A stretch of 64,000 nt of DNA from Spirosoma sordidisoli (lineage in GTDB: Bacteria > Bacteroidota > Bacteroidia > Cytophagales > Spirosomataceae). Made by a program: the position numbers and the translations under genes. The stretch covers positions 62,001 to 126,000 of the forward strand of contig NZ_SBLB01000008.1 in assembly GCF_004138325.1 (NCBI RefSeq). Reading direction: 5' to 3'. Position 1 is the stretch's first letter, and each line of letters begins with the position of its first letter. The notes beneath the pieces were generated by a model. It was given only the letters and a program-made list of their open reading frames with translations, searched no databases and was not told the origin of the DNA. Shown piece after piece: positions 1 to 8,195 of this stretch.

Positions 1-2
1 AA

Positions 3-341
3 CACCGGCGCCGGTTTCTGGTCCGGCATCTGTCGCAGTGGGTACCCATCGAAGTGAGCGATATCGCTTATTTCTATTCCGAAGAAGGCGTAAGCCTGTT
101 TCGTACGCGCAGCAACCAGAAATTCTCCGTCGACTATACCCTCGATGAGCTGGAGTCGATGCTCGATCCCGGCCAGTTTTTCCGGGCCAACCGTCAGTTT
201 ATTGTCGATATCAACTCTGTACAGCAAATCCACCCCTACTTCAACAACAAACTGAAACTGACCCTGAAACCCAGCCCCGACGACGAAGTTCTGGTCAGCC
301 GCGAACGGGCCACTGATTTTAAGAAATGGATGGGCAAGTAA
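3..341 (+). CDS. LytTR-type response regulator, C-terminal part (5' end outside window)
   Basis: The frame is open to the window edge, so only the C-terminal DNA-binding part is present. It has the LytTR pattern: a beta strand ending in VSDIAYFYSEEGVSLFRT, the segment LDELESMLDPGQFFRANRQF, then IVDINSVQQIHPYFNNKLKL and a final strand reading VLVSRERATDFKKWM. A GTG at 54 could be read as a start, but the upstream codons (RRRFLVRHLSQWVPIE) continue the LytTR fold, so the real start lies before base 1. Such proteins are normally the output half of a LytS/LytTR two-component pair; the partner kinase is probably also upstream of the window. Family call is firm, target genes unknown. Confidence 0.9.
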   Translation, partial: HRRRFLVRHLSQWVPIEVSDIAYFYSEEGVSLFRTRSNQKFSVDYTLDELESMLDPGQFFRANRQFIVDINSVQQIHPYFNNKLKLTLKPSPDDEVLVSRERATDFKKWMGK

Positions 342-363
342 GTGTACCTGTACACTCACTTGC
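334..363. terminator. Palindrome between convergent gene ends
   Basis: Two 14-nt arms (334-347 and 350-363) match with one mismatch and begin inside the last codons of the LytTR gene, just before the end of the convergent VOC gene. It has no clear T tract, so it is a hairpin that could act as a bidirectional terminator rather than a proven one. Confidence 0.4.
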
Positions 364-365
364 GC

Positions 366-1064
366 TTACAACGCCGACACGACTTTACCGATCGGCAGCT
401 GGTTCACCTCGTACGACGTCATTTCATGCACCACCCCACCCGGCTCATTCACGAACCGGACCCGGCAGTAGTTGAGCCCCGCCGGTGTATTGGTAAACAA
501 CCAGTTGCGCCCCACTTTTGACAGAATGAACAGTCCGTTATCGTCGCCCAGCGCCGTGAAATCGGCCGTGGGTGCCGACCGGCTGAAAGGCGGTACCCCA
601 AACCGGCGCTGGAGCTGACAGGCGGTACTGGCTACGTCTTCGGTGCCGATGCCGATCTCGCTCACGCCCTGAAACAGGTCATTGATGGTCAGGTTCGGAT
701 CGTCGAGCGGCAGGTCCGTACGGGCAATAAACTCCAGCAGATTGCCCGTACCATCGTAGAAGTAGCAGGCTTTAGCGCGCCAGTCCGGCAAATCGGCGAT
801 GATGTTGTCCGGTCTGTCGGTATCCAGATAATCCAGATCGAAATAATACATGACCACATCGAGCGAGCTACGGGGTACGTTGATCGCCAGGTGGTACGGC
901 GCTACGGGTCGATTGGTCAAGTGAAAGGTCAGTCGGGTCCAGCCGATCATCAGGGTCAGGTGGTCATACGAGCGCGACAGAACGGGCAGGCCCAGCCGAC
1001 GAACGTAAAAGTGCCGGGTGGCGGTCAGATCGGTTGTGTACAGATCAAGATCAAGGAGTTTCAT
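366..1064 (-). CDS. VOC (glyoxalase/dioxygenase) superfamily protein, two domains
   Basis: 232 residues with two vicinal-oxygen-chelate modules. The first starts MKLLDLDLYTTDLTATRHFY with the usual beta-alpha-beta entry and a strand ending TRLTFH. The second begins near residue 135 (GVSEIGIGTEDVASTACQLQ) and carries phenylalanine-rich strands (DFTALGDDNGLFILSK). The acidic end of the first domain (YFYDGTGNLLEFIAR) fits a metal ligand of glyoxalase/bleomycin-resistance proteins. The substrate cannot be read from sequence. It is monocistronic, facing the LytTR gene tail to tail. Confidence 0.8.
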   Translation of the reverse strand: MKLLDLDLYTTDLTATRHFYVRRLGLPVLSRSYDHLTLMIGWTRLTFHLTNRPVAPYHLAINVPRSSLDVVMYYFDLDYLDTDRPDNIIADLPDWRAKACYFYDGTGNLLEFIARTDLPLDDPNLTINDLFQGVSEIGIGTEDVASTACQLQRRFGVPPFSRSAPTADFTALGDDNGLFILSKVGRNWLFTNTPAGLNYCRVRFVNEPGGVVHEMTSYEVNQLPIGKVVSAL

Positions 1065-1183
1065 AAGGGAAGAGGCAGCCTGCGCGACAGCCTGTTTAGG
1101 AGTTGTTTACTATAGTAAAGATCAGCCTTTGGGCGCCAGCTATCAATGAGTTACCGGATGAAGCGCCGAAAACCACGGATGAA

Positions 1184-1480
1184 GTGAAGTCTCCTCTCCA
1201 CACCCGTCGCGGTGTCCCCACCGGGACGCGTAGTCCGCGACCTGACCGGAGGGGTTTTCCGGCTGACGCATAGGTGTCCGTGGGGACACGGACACGGGTG
1301 GCGGGACACGGGCACGGGTGAGTGAAGTCTCCTCTCCACACCCGTCGCGGTGTCCTCACCGGGACGCGTAGTCCGCGACCTGACCGGAGGGTTTGTCTAG
1401 CTGACGCATAGGTGTCCGTGGGGACACGGACACGGGTGACGACACGGACATGGGTGGCGGGACACGGGCACGGGTGGCGG
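1184..1480. repeat. Tandem duplication of a 138-nt palindrome-rich unit
   Basis: A unit starting GTGAAGTCTCCTCTCCACAC at 1184 begins again at 1322, giving a 138-nt period; the second copy decays after about 1440 into more CACGGAC/CACGGGT motifs. Each copy holds a perfect hairpin (GTGTCCGTG, loop GGGA, CACGGACAC). The gap between the VOC and lipoprotein genes (1065-1539) contains nothing else convincing except the terminator at 1485-1524. Related GTCCGTG palindromes occur near 16.2 and 29.5 kb. Confidence 0.85.
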
Positions 1481-1484
1481 AAAT

Positions 1485-1524
1485 AAAGAGGCCAGGAACC
1501 ACCCGTTAGGGCAGCGCCTGGCCT
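1485..1524 (-). terminator. Rho-independent terminator of the PKD lipoprotein gene
   Basis: Read on the minus strand, AGGCCAGG and CCTGGCCT form an 8-bp stem followed by CTTTATTT. It lies 16 nt past the stop codon of the lipoprotein gene. Confidence 0.65.
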
Positions 1525-1539
1525 GTTTCGTTGATCCGG

Positions 1540-3069
1540 TTATTTTTCGATCAGGACGTTGGTCTGGGCGTTGGTTTCGAAGGTATTGACCGTCATCAGG
1601 TCGGTGTTGGCCGATGCGCCGTAGCTCACGAAGACGCCGTAGCCACCGCTGCCGCTGATGCGGGTGTTGCGGATCGTCATGGCCGCTTTTGTGCCGTAGA
1701 TGGCCACATTCGCCTTTTTACCCGACACAATGATGCCACTGCCGGCATTGGTTACTTCGGCGTTTTCGAGTACGTTTTTCGAATCCTGCGAGTAGCAGAT
1801 GAGGCCCCGCCAGTACCCGGCCGTGCGCTCGGCACCCGTCAGCACGACTTTCTCAGTAGCCGTTCCTTTGGCACTCAGGTACCCACTGCTGTTGACCCGA
1901 ATAACGGCGTCGCGGTTCATTTCCATCGTAACCCCCGGACTCAGCCGGAAGCCCGTATTGATCGTGAACTCCCCATTGATGCGGTAAGGCGTTTTGTCGG
2001 CGAAGGCCATCCAGGTTACCTCGTTGGTGCCGTTGACCGAGGAGGGCGTGACCTCGACTACGTTTCGGCCGTTCCCCCCCGTGAAGGTCGAGGCCGCATC
2101 CAGCTTCCGCACGTTTTCCGCATCCAGCAGCATACCTGCTTCGGTATGGCTGGTAAACGTATTCTTCTCGAACTCGCGCAGGATACCGCCGTCGTAGACG
2201 TAAACCCCATAGCCGTCGTTCTGGGTAAACAGGCTGTTTTTCAACGCTATCTGGGCCCGGCTGCCGCCCGACAGGAACAGGGCCGCTTTGGTGGTGCTGT
2301 AGATAGGCCGGCTTCCCGCATGCATCACCTCTACGTATTCCATCAGGTTGGCGTTGCTGCCCGAATAGAGCGCTATACCCAGCCAGTAACCTTTGATTTT
2401 CTGCACCCCAACAAACCTGATTTTTCGCTCGGGCTCGCCTTTGGCGATGAGCAGGCCGCCGTTGTCATTCACGTTCAGACGTACGTCGCGTTCGAAGGCG
2501 ATAACCACGCCGGGGTTGATGGTCAGTTCATGGCTGACATCGACGGATTTGGTCACAATATAGTCGGGCAGGTCGGGGTTGACGATCCGGTCGACCAGCA
2601 CGGTTTTGACCGTGATGTTGGCGCTGATGGCGATTGGCTCGGCCACCGAAGCCGCCACGATTACCTTGTCGGTGCTTTTGCCGTTGGCGCTCGTAACGGT
2701 CAGCTCCAGCTCGTACTCCCCTACCTCGTCGGGTCTGAAAGTCGGTTTGGCGGTGGCGGGGCTGCTCAGCGCTGCGCTGCTTTTGGCGGGTCGACGGATC
2801 AGGGTCCACTGGTAGGTCAGCGGCTTGCCATCGCTGTCGAGCGAACCGGCGCCATCGAGGGTAACGAGCTGCCCAACCTGCACCGACTGGTCGGGCCCGG
2901 CGTTGGCCACGACCGAGCCGCCTGGCGTTACTTCGGTATCTTTCTTACAGCCTGTCATCAGAAACAGACTGGCTATCAGGGCGATAAATACGAATCTCGA
3001 TGCGTACGAGACAGCAAGCGAGGCAACAGGAACGGGAATGTTCAGGGCGATGTATTGACTGGTTTTCAT
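1540..3069 (-). CDS. PKD-domain lipoprotein with duplicated beta-helix-like repeats
   Basis: 509 residues. The N-terminus has a hydrophobic stretch ending in a lipobox (SLFLMTGC, Cys 41), so it should be an outer-membrane or surface lipoprotein. Residues about 53-145 are a PKD/Ig-like domain (ANAGPDQSVQVGQLVTLDG, YQWTL, YELELTVTSANG). The rest contains two clearly related blocks of about 165 residues, each with TINPGV/LSPGV, GYWLGI/GYWRGL, and DGYGVYV/GGYGVFV, which looks like an internal duplication of a right-handed beta-helix-type region. No catalytic residues are evident. A cell-surface adhesion or glycan-binding role is plausible but not shown. Confidence 0.8.
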   Translation of the reverse strand: MKTSQYIALNIPVPVASLAVSYASRFVFIALIASLFLMTGCKKDTEVTPGGSVVANAGPDQSVQVGQLVTLDGAGSLDSDGKPLTYQWTLIRRPAKSSAALSSPATAKPTFRPDEVGEYELELTVTSANGKSTDKVIVAASVAEPIAISANITVKTVLVDRIVNPDLPDYIVTKSVDVSHELTINPGVVIAFERDVRLNVNDNGGLLIAKGEPERKIRFVGVQKIKGYWLGIALYSGSNANLMEYVEVMHAGSRPIYSTTKAALFLSGGSRAQIALKNSLFTQNDGYGVYVYDGGILREFEKNTFTSHTEAGMLLDAENVRKLDAASTFTGGNGRNVVEVTPSSVNGTNEVTWMAFADKTPYRINGEFTINTGFRLSPGVTMEMNRDAVIRVNSSGYLSAKGTATEKVVLTGAERTAGYWRGLICYSQDSKNVLENAEVTNAGSGIIVSGKKANVAIYGTKAAMTIRNTRISGSGGYGVFVSYGASANTDLMTVNTFETNAQTNVLIEK

Positions 3070-3148
3070 AAAAAAGAGGGGTGATTTGTGTTTACCTGCC
3101 CAAAAGTATCCGGCCCCGTTGGGCTCCGAAACCAGCAGTCGGCTGAAA

Positions 3149-3180
3149 CGGAAAAAGCCGCTGGTGAAGCGGCTTTTTCG
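3149..3180. terminator. Bidirectional terminator hairpin
   Basis: Perfect 11-bp stem AAAAAGCCGCT (3152-3162) with AGCGGCTTTTT (3168-3178) and a 5-nt loop. It lies just downstream of the minus-strand histidine kinase gene. Confidence 0.85.
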
Positions 3181-3204
3181 GCAAACGTTAGCGGGCAGGC
3201 GGTC

Positions 3205-4302
3205 CTAAGGCGTAGCGCCAACCAGCGGCAGCGTCACCACAAACTGCCCTTCATCTTCGCGGATGGTTGGCTCGGGCAGGTTCAGCATCTGGTACTTCGA
3301 CCAGATGTTCGACAGGCCGACGCCGGTCGACGCCACCCGTACAGTCTTACGCTGTACGTTATTCCGCACCTGTAGCTGCGCCTGCGCATCGGTTTGTATG
3401 TTGATTATCAGCGGCTGATCGGGCAAAACGACGTTGTGTTTAACCGCGTTTTCGACCAGCAGTTGCAGCGTCAGGGGAGGCAGCCGGTAGGTCTGGTAGC
3501 GCGCATCGACGTTTACGTTCATGGTCAGGCCCGAGCCGTGGCGGGTTTTGAGCAGATGGTAGTACGACTGAATGAAGGCCAGTTCAGAGTCGAGTTCGGT
3601 TAGGTGCTGGTCGTTCGAGCGCAGCAGGTAGCGATAGACCGTGCTCAGCTCGTCGAGGAAAACGCGGGCCTGCTTCGGGTCCTCTTCGATGAGCGAGTCG
3701 AGTACGTTCAGGCTGTTGAACAGAAAGTGGGGATTGACCTGCTGCTTGAGCGCATCGAGCTGGCTTTGCAGATTGGCGGTCCGGAGCTTTTCTTTCTCGA
3801 CCTCGGCCTGCTTGAGCCGTTTCTGGTACTGCGACGAATCCCGGGCAAAGAACAGCGTTTCGTAAATGGCCTGAAAGAAAATGAAGTTCGTGGTGGCCTG
3901 CACAAAGTCGAACCCGTACAGATTCAGCGCAATGGTCATTTTGTTGACCGTTATGCTGGCCATCTGCCCCGAATCCCGGAAGTTGTCCAGGTTACCATGC
4001 AGCGCCAGGTACCGTAGCGCACTGGTTATCCAGGTAATAACGGTACTGGCTATACTACCGGCCAGAAACGTCAGGAGCAATCGCTTGCCGGTGTCGTGTC
4101 TGGCAAAAAACCGCCGTCGGAAATAGATGATCAGCGCCCGGATCACATGCCAGGTAACGGTAATCGACACGAGGCTGATCAGCATACGGAGCAGGACAAA
4201 GCCCGTCAGCGGTTGCTCGTGGAAGCCGTTGCCCAGTACGCTCATCAGAAACAGCAGCGTAATGCCGATCACACGCAGCCATTTATCGTTAACAGTATCC
4301 AA
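3205..4302 (-). CDS. LytS/YehU-type sensor histidine kinase
   Basis: 365 residues. Four likely membrane segments in residues 10-150, then a coiled-coil linker (160-187) and the His_kinase module with the phospho-acceptor in LKQQVNPHFLFNSLN (His 192). The ATP-binding N box reads LQLLVENAVKHN (Asn 285) and the G box is STGVGLSNIWSKY. This class pairs with LytTR response regulators in Bacteroidetes. The LytTR gene at the left edge of the window is 2.9 kb away on the other strand, so it is not an operon partner; no cognate regulator is adjacent. The signal sensed is unknown. Confidence 0.9.
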   Translation of the reverse strand: MDTVNDKWLRVIGITLLFLMSVLGNGFHEQPLTGFVLLRMLISLVSITVTWHVIRALIIYFRRRFFARHDTGKRLLLTFLAGSIASTVITWITSALRYLALHGNLDNFRDSGQMASITVNKMTIALNLYGFDFVQATTNFIFFQAIYETLFFARDSSQYQKRLKQAEVEKEKLRTANLQSQLDALKQQVNPHFLFNSLNVLDSLIEEDPKQARVFLDELSTVYRYLLRSNDQHLTELDSELAFIQSYYHLLKTRHGSGLTMNVNVDARYQTYRLPPLTLQLLVENAVKHNVVLPDQPLIINIQTDAQAQLQVRNNVQRKTVRVASTGVGLSNIWSKYQMLNLPEPTIREDEGQFVVTLPLVGATP

Positions 4303-4456
4303 GGGGTTAAGGCTTTAAGTCAGGCAGGTTAAATATACGACTCCCCTGGTCAGGTACTCAACTATACTTCATAATCGGTCACTACGCCCAGCCGTGGTGT
4401 ACTCCCTCCGGCCCGCTGGCAGGTTGAAGAAACCGAACCGATTCGGAGTCAGTTCT

Positions 4457-5425
4457 TTACGACAAATCCTTCAGCCAGGCGCGGGCCATGTCGCGGGCCG
4501 CCATCACCGGCTCGCGACCGATCCGGTAGAGCAGTTTCCAGTCGTCGGACTGCTGGCGGTAGTCGGCCCGGACAAATTCCAGCTTATCGCCCTGTCGACT
4601 GACCTTCGCATCGAAATCTACCGACTCGGCCAGGGCGACGAATGCCGCCAGCCGTTTTTTGAGGAGCGGGTTGGGATTGGCGTTGGCCTGGTACTGCGCC
4701 AGACGGCTGCGGTAATCGGCGGCTTTGGCTTTGCTGTCGGCCAGGCGCGTTTCTTCGTTGTCCAGCCCGTGGCTCATCTGGCGGGCCATATACCGGTTCA
4801 GGAAAGCCATGTACTGCGTTTTAAACTCGGCCGGTTTGGTAGTTGCCAGCGGCTGTAGCTGCCGCAAGACCATCAGGTCGCGGGTCAGGGCGGCTTTGGC
4901 GGGTGCATCGGCGTCGGCAATCTGCTGCTGCAGCTGGGTCATCTGTTGCTGAAGCATCATGGCCAGCGTAGCCGGTGGCATCTGCGCAAAGGCCGCGTTG
5001 GTCTGCCCTACCTGCTGGTCGGCCAGGGCGCGAACATTGGCCATGGAGGTCTGTTCCGTCTGGCGGGCGTCGGCGGTCTGCTGATCGCTGACCTGGTACT
5101 GCTCCTGTAGCCAGCGATCGTAGCGGCTCCGGAACCCGGCCGATTGAACATAGGTCCGAACTACAGCCCCCATGGCCCGAACCGCCGAGGTACGGGCACT
5201 GACCGACAGCCGTTTGCCAACCTGGCGGGCTTCGTAAGGCAGATCGACCGACGCGGCTTCGGTCGTTAGCTGATAAAATGTTTGATCGTGTACCGCTTCG
5301 GTGGTCAGTTTCAGCTCGGTCAGTACGTCAGCGGGGCGGGCCGCCAGCCAGAGCGTAGCGCCAGCCAGCAGCAGCAGGGTCGCATTGCGGGGTGTCATGG
5401 GTAGATGTTGTTTGGGTTGCTGCAA
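4457..5425 (-). CDS. Uncharacterised secreted helical protein
   Basis: 322 residues as given; an internal ATG at 5396-5398 (MTPRNATLLLLAGATLWLA) gives a cleaner signal peptide and may be the real start. After it comes a mostly alpha-helical, Gln/Ala-rich protein with a likely coiled coil around residues 150-185 (LQQQMTQLQQQIADAD). The C-terminal segment (SRQGDKLEFVRADYRQQSDD) looks more beta. I do not recognise the family. It lies between the kinase and the cytochrome gene, all on the minus strand. Confidence 0.6.
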   Translation of the reverse strand: MQQPKQHLPMTPRNATLLLLAGATLWLAARPADVLTELKLTTEAVHDQTFYQLTTEAASVDLPYEARQVGKRLSVSARTSAVRAMGAVVRTYVQSAGFRSRYDRWLQEQYQVSDQQTADARQTEQTSMANVRALADQQVGQTNAAFAQMPPATLAMMLQQQMTQLQQQIADADAPAKAALTRDLMVLRQLQPLATTKPAEFKTQYMAFLNRYMARQMSHGLDNEETRLADSKAKAADYRSRLAQYQANANPNPLLKKRLAAFVALAESVDFDAKVSRQGDKLEFVRADYRQQSDDWKLLYRIGREPVMAARDMARAWLKDLS

Positions 5426-5472
5426 AAGTGGGCGGTGGCGGGCGCTGGCCCAATACCCGACCTGCCGAAACG

Positions 5473-5508
5473 GAAAAAGCCCGCCATGAACCGAATCATA
5501 GCGGGTTT
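5473..5508 (-). terminator. Terminator after the cytochrome c gene
   Basis: On the minus strand CCCGCTATGA pairs with TCATGGCGGG around a 6-nt loop with one mismatch, followed by CTTTTTCC. It lies 18 nt past the cytochrome stop codon. Confidence 0.75.
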
Positions 5509-5525
5509 GAACAGACGCAACTCGT

Positions 5526-6506
5526 TTACTTCTTCGCCAGCTGCAGTTCCGCGGTTTTCCGGGCGATATCGTTCTGGATTTTGGGCACCGTTTTCAGGTA
5601 CTCGTAAATGGCGCCGACTTCCCGGTCAGACAGCATCGGTTTGGGCTCCATCGGGTATCTGATTACGCTCCCGTCGGGACGAACCCCGGCTTTTACCATC
5701 CGGATAAACTGCTCTTTGGTATATCGGGCCACGGCGCCGGTTTTCTGATCGGCCGTCAGGTTGGCCGTGATAATCGGCTGTCCTCCGTCGCCGGTCATCT
5801 CGATACCGCCCCCATAATACCCCTTGGTTTTTTCGGGATGTACTTTATCCTGGTCGATCAGATCGCCCGAATGGCAGGCGTAACAGTCGCCGATGGCATC
5901 GGCCGTATAGCGACCCAGCGCAATGGGGTTGGTACTGTCGGGGAAAGCGATCAGCTGCTGCGGATACGGCAGCGGTTTCATCAGCGTATGGGTCAGCAGT
6001 TTCGAGACAAAGCTCAGTTCGGAAGGGGGCGCTTCCCGGCTCGACGGCTGCACCGGGAACCGGTCTGAGCGCAGCCAGGCCACCACCGCTTTCAGGTCTT
6101 CGTCGGCCATGTTGGGGTACTGCGGCATGATGGGCGCAAAGGAACCGTCGCGCCGAACGCCCGTCCGCAGGAAGTAGAGGATCTCACCGTCGGTCCAGCT
6201 ACCGATACCTTTCTGTTTGTCCTGGGTAATATTTTTGGTGTAGATTTTTCCGAACATAGCCGGTACATCGGCCATGTGTTTACCCGTGAGCCGGTTGTCG
6301 CGGTCGGCATGGCAGGCTGCGCACTGAATCTGGGCTATGACTTCGCCCCGGGCAATGCGCGCTGGCGTACGTTCGACGGATAGCTCCGGAATCGTTGGCG
6401 GATCGTAGGTAGGCACCCCCGACAGGGCCACGTAGGCGCAGAAGCCAGCTACCATCAGCAGCAGCCCACCCAGGAACAGACCGGTTAGTTTGAGCAGTTT
6501 TTTCAT
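5526..6506 (-). CDS. Diheme cytochrome c, membrane-anchored
   Basis: 326 residues. An N-terminal hydrophobic segment (LLKLTGLFLGGLLLMVAGF) exports or anchors it on the periplasmic side. Two heme c sites are visible: CAACH at 62-66 and CYACH at 208-212, each heading a cytochrome c domain, with candidate Met axial ligands in APIMPQYPNM and YPMEPKPM. This matches the two-domain cytochromes that pass electrons from periplasmic dehydrogenases to terminal oxidases. No dehydrogenase is adjacent, so the electron donor is unknown. Confidence 0.9.
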   Translation of the reverse strand: MKKLLKLTGLFLGGLLLMVAGFCAYVALSGVPTYDPPTIPELSVERTPARIARGEVIAQIQCAACHADRDNRLTGKHMADVPAMFGKIYTKNITQDKQKGIGSWTDGEILYFLRTGVRRDGSFAPIMPQYPNMADEDLKAVVAWLRSDRFPVQPSSREAPPSELSFVSKLLTHTLMKPLPYPQQLIAFPDSTNPIALGRYTADAIGDCYACHSGDLIDQDKVHPEKTKGYYGGGIEMTGDGGQPIITANLTADQKTGAVARYTKEQFIRMVKAGVRPDGSVIRYPMEPKPMLSDREVGAIYEYLKTVPKIQNDIARKTAELQLAKK

Positions 6507-6545
6507 GATTTTCGGGTGAAAGAGGATCGTTGGCCTAGACAGAAA

Positions 6546-7871
6546 CTAGTAACTAACCAGCGTAGCCGATGCCGCCGGGGTCCCGGTCAGCGCCTGGATA
6601 TACTGCCCGGCCAGCTGGTTAGGCTGGTAGGCGCTGAACTCGAGGCCCAGCGTATGCACGGCCTGGCGGTAGTGCCCATCGGCCAGCACCGTATGAACCG
6701 CTTTCTGAATCTGCGCCGAGCTGGGCGTTTCGGTCTTCAGATCAATTCCGACCTGGCAGTAGCCGATCCGGGCTGCGATTTCATTTTTGCCTTCGTGAAC
6801 CCCGGCCGCCACGACCGGCAGTTGGTGTTGCAGAGCCAGCATAACGCCCCCGTAGCCCCCGTTGGTTACGTACACATGCGCATAGGGCATGACGGCGTTG
6901 AAATCGATAAAATCGTCGATGATGAGGTTGTCCTGCGGAAATCGCCGGCGGAGTTCGTCGGTCTGCGAGCCGCCCGTTGTGGCAATGACCAGCGTCGACG
7001 GATCGTTCTTAAAGGCCTCCAGCGCCGGAACGAGGATTTTCTCTACGTTTCGTTCTACGGTACCCTGTGTTACCAGCACAACCCGTTTGTAGCTCAGCGC
7101 TTTGGCGGCATACTCGAACGGCTGTTTCCGGCCCGAGCTGTAAGGCAGCAGCGGCCCCACGAACCGAACGTTCGGGCTGATGCGTTTGCGCGGAAACTCG
7201 AAGCCCGGCACCCCGCTCTGCAGGTACAGATCAGCCGACCGAACCATGGTGTCGAACATGAAGCCCGGCACCGGCTGCAGTCCGTACTGCTGACGAAGCT
7301 CGTTGTGCAGGTCGTTGCAGGGCTTGAACAGAATCCGTTGTACAACAAACCGCGACAGGCTCTGCAGCCAGCGCCCCACCATCCCCTTGGCGGGTAACTT
7401 CCCCATACCCGAAGGCGGCACCAGCTCGTCCGATTCGGCCAGCGGCACCACCCCAACGGCAACGGCTTTGACCGGCAACAACTCCTGCAGGAACGACCCA
7501 GCCATAAAGGCCACGTCATGAACGATCAGGTCGAACGGCCAGCGGGCGTGAATCTCGCGCAGGTCGTCGATAAACTCCGGTACGCGCAGCAGAAACACCT
7601 GGCTGATGTCGAAGCGCAGGCGGGCTACGGTGCCTTTGATGGCCGACCGTTCGGGAAACAGGGCTTCGAGGTTCTCCTGATTGACGGTTTTGGCCCGAAC
7701 GGGTTGGTAGTGGTGCAGGCCCAGTTTCTTTACCTTGTCGCCGTAGTGTCCGCCTACGTACCAGCGGACGTCGTAGCCCAGTTCGCGAAGGTGAACGGCA
7801 AGGCCCGTCAGGGGGCTGAAATGGCCATCCATCGGCATGGTGGCAAAGAGGATGCGTGGGGGTGTTGTCAT
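6546..7871 (-). CDS. UGT/MGT-type glycosyltransferase (GT1-like)
   Basis: 441 residues from the ATG at 7869-7871, whose product begins MTTPPRILFATMPMDGHFSP, the classic N-terminal acceptor-domain motif; a longer frame upstream lacks family similarity. The C-terminal nucleotide-sugar domain has VTQGTVERN, LVIATTGG and VTNGGYGGVMLALQHQLPVV, the counterpart of the THGG...E...P signature. It should transfer a sugar from a UDP- or dTDP-sugar to a hydrophobic or macrolide-like acceptor. The usual acidic DQ near the end of the signature is EGKNE here. Acceptor unknown; no biosynthetic cluster surrounds it. Confidence 0.85.
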   Translation of the reverse strand: MTTPPRILFATMPMDGHFSPLTGLAVHLRELGYDVRWYVGGHYGDKVKKLGLHHYQPVRAKTVNQENLEALFPERSAIKGTVARLRFDISQVFLLRVPEFIDDLREIHARWPFDLIVHDVAFMAGSFLQELLPVKAVAVGVVPLAESDELVPPSGMGKLPAKGMVGRWLQSLSRFVVQRILFKPCNDLHNELRQQYGLQPVPGFMFDTMVRSADLYLQSGVPGFEFPRKRISPNVRFVGPLLPYSSGRKQPFEYAAKALSYKRVVLVTQGTVERNVEKILVPALEAFKNDPSTLVIATTGGSQTDELRRRFPQDNLIIDDFIDFNAVMPYAHVYVTNGGYGGVMLALQHQLPVVAAGVHEGKNEIAARIGYCQVGIDLKTETPSSAQIQKAVHTVLADGHYRQAVHTLGLEFSAYQPNQLAGQYIQALTGTPAASATLVSY

Positions 7872-8130
7872 GAGTAGTCGTTGTTTGGTGGAACAAAGTT
7901 GTCCAACGCCCCCCCTGCGCTCAACCCCTTCCCCGATGAACAGGAAAAAGCGGCCAGTCAACCGTTATTTTCAGCGGCTTATACCAGTGCCAGTAATTTC
8001 TAATCGTTTTCTAACCATCTCCTAATTTCCCTCTTACGCTTGTTACGCACCTTTGCTCCACAACAAAACAGGTAAGGCTAAAAGAAAAGTGTAGGACCAT
8101 CAGTGTGAACTGATATTGGGGTGTTAACGG

Positions 8131-8163
8131 AAACAGCCAGGCTTCTAGCCCGGCTGTTTTTAT
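8131..8163. terminator. Strong hairpin with T tract in the 7872-8195 gap
   Basis: AAACAGCCAGGCT (8131-8143) and AGCCCGGCTGTTT (8147-8159) form a 13-bp stem with one mismatch, followed on the plus strand by TTTATAT. It can end the minus-strand transglutaminase-like transcript, but the better T tract is on the plus strand, where a second perfect hairpin (ATCAGT, GTGA, ACTGAT, 8099-8114) precedes it. Otherwise the 325-nt gap holds no gene I can support. Confidence 0.7.
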
Positions 8164-8195
8164 ATACATCCTGCTGATTTTTAAAAGACTACCAG

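Noticed and set aside
1096-1359. Open frames within the palindromic repeats
   Set aside because: Arg/Pro/Thr-rich translations simply reflect the repeated CACGGAC motifs.
1184-1480. Possible CRISPR array because of repeated motifs
   Set aside because: The repeats are 138 nt long, adjacent and palindromic, without short repeat-spacer alternation; no cas genes are present anywhere in the window.
1531-3084. 517-codon plus-strand open frame opposite the PKD lipoprotein
   Set aside because: Long antisense frames are common in GC-rich DNA; the minus-strand frame has a lipobox and PKD domain, this one has no domain.
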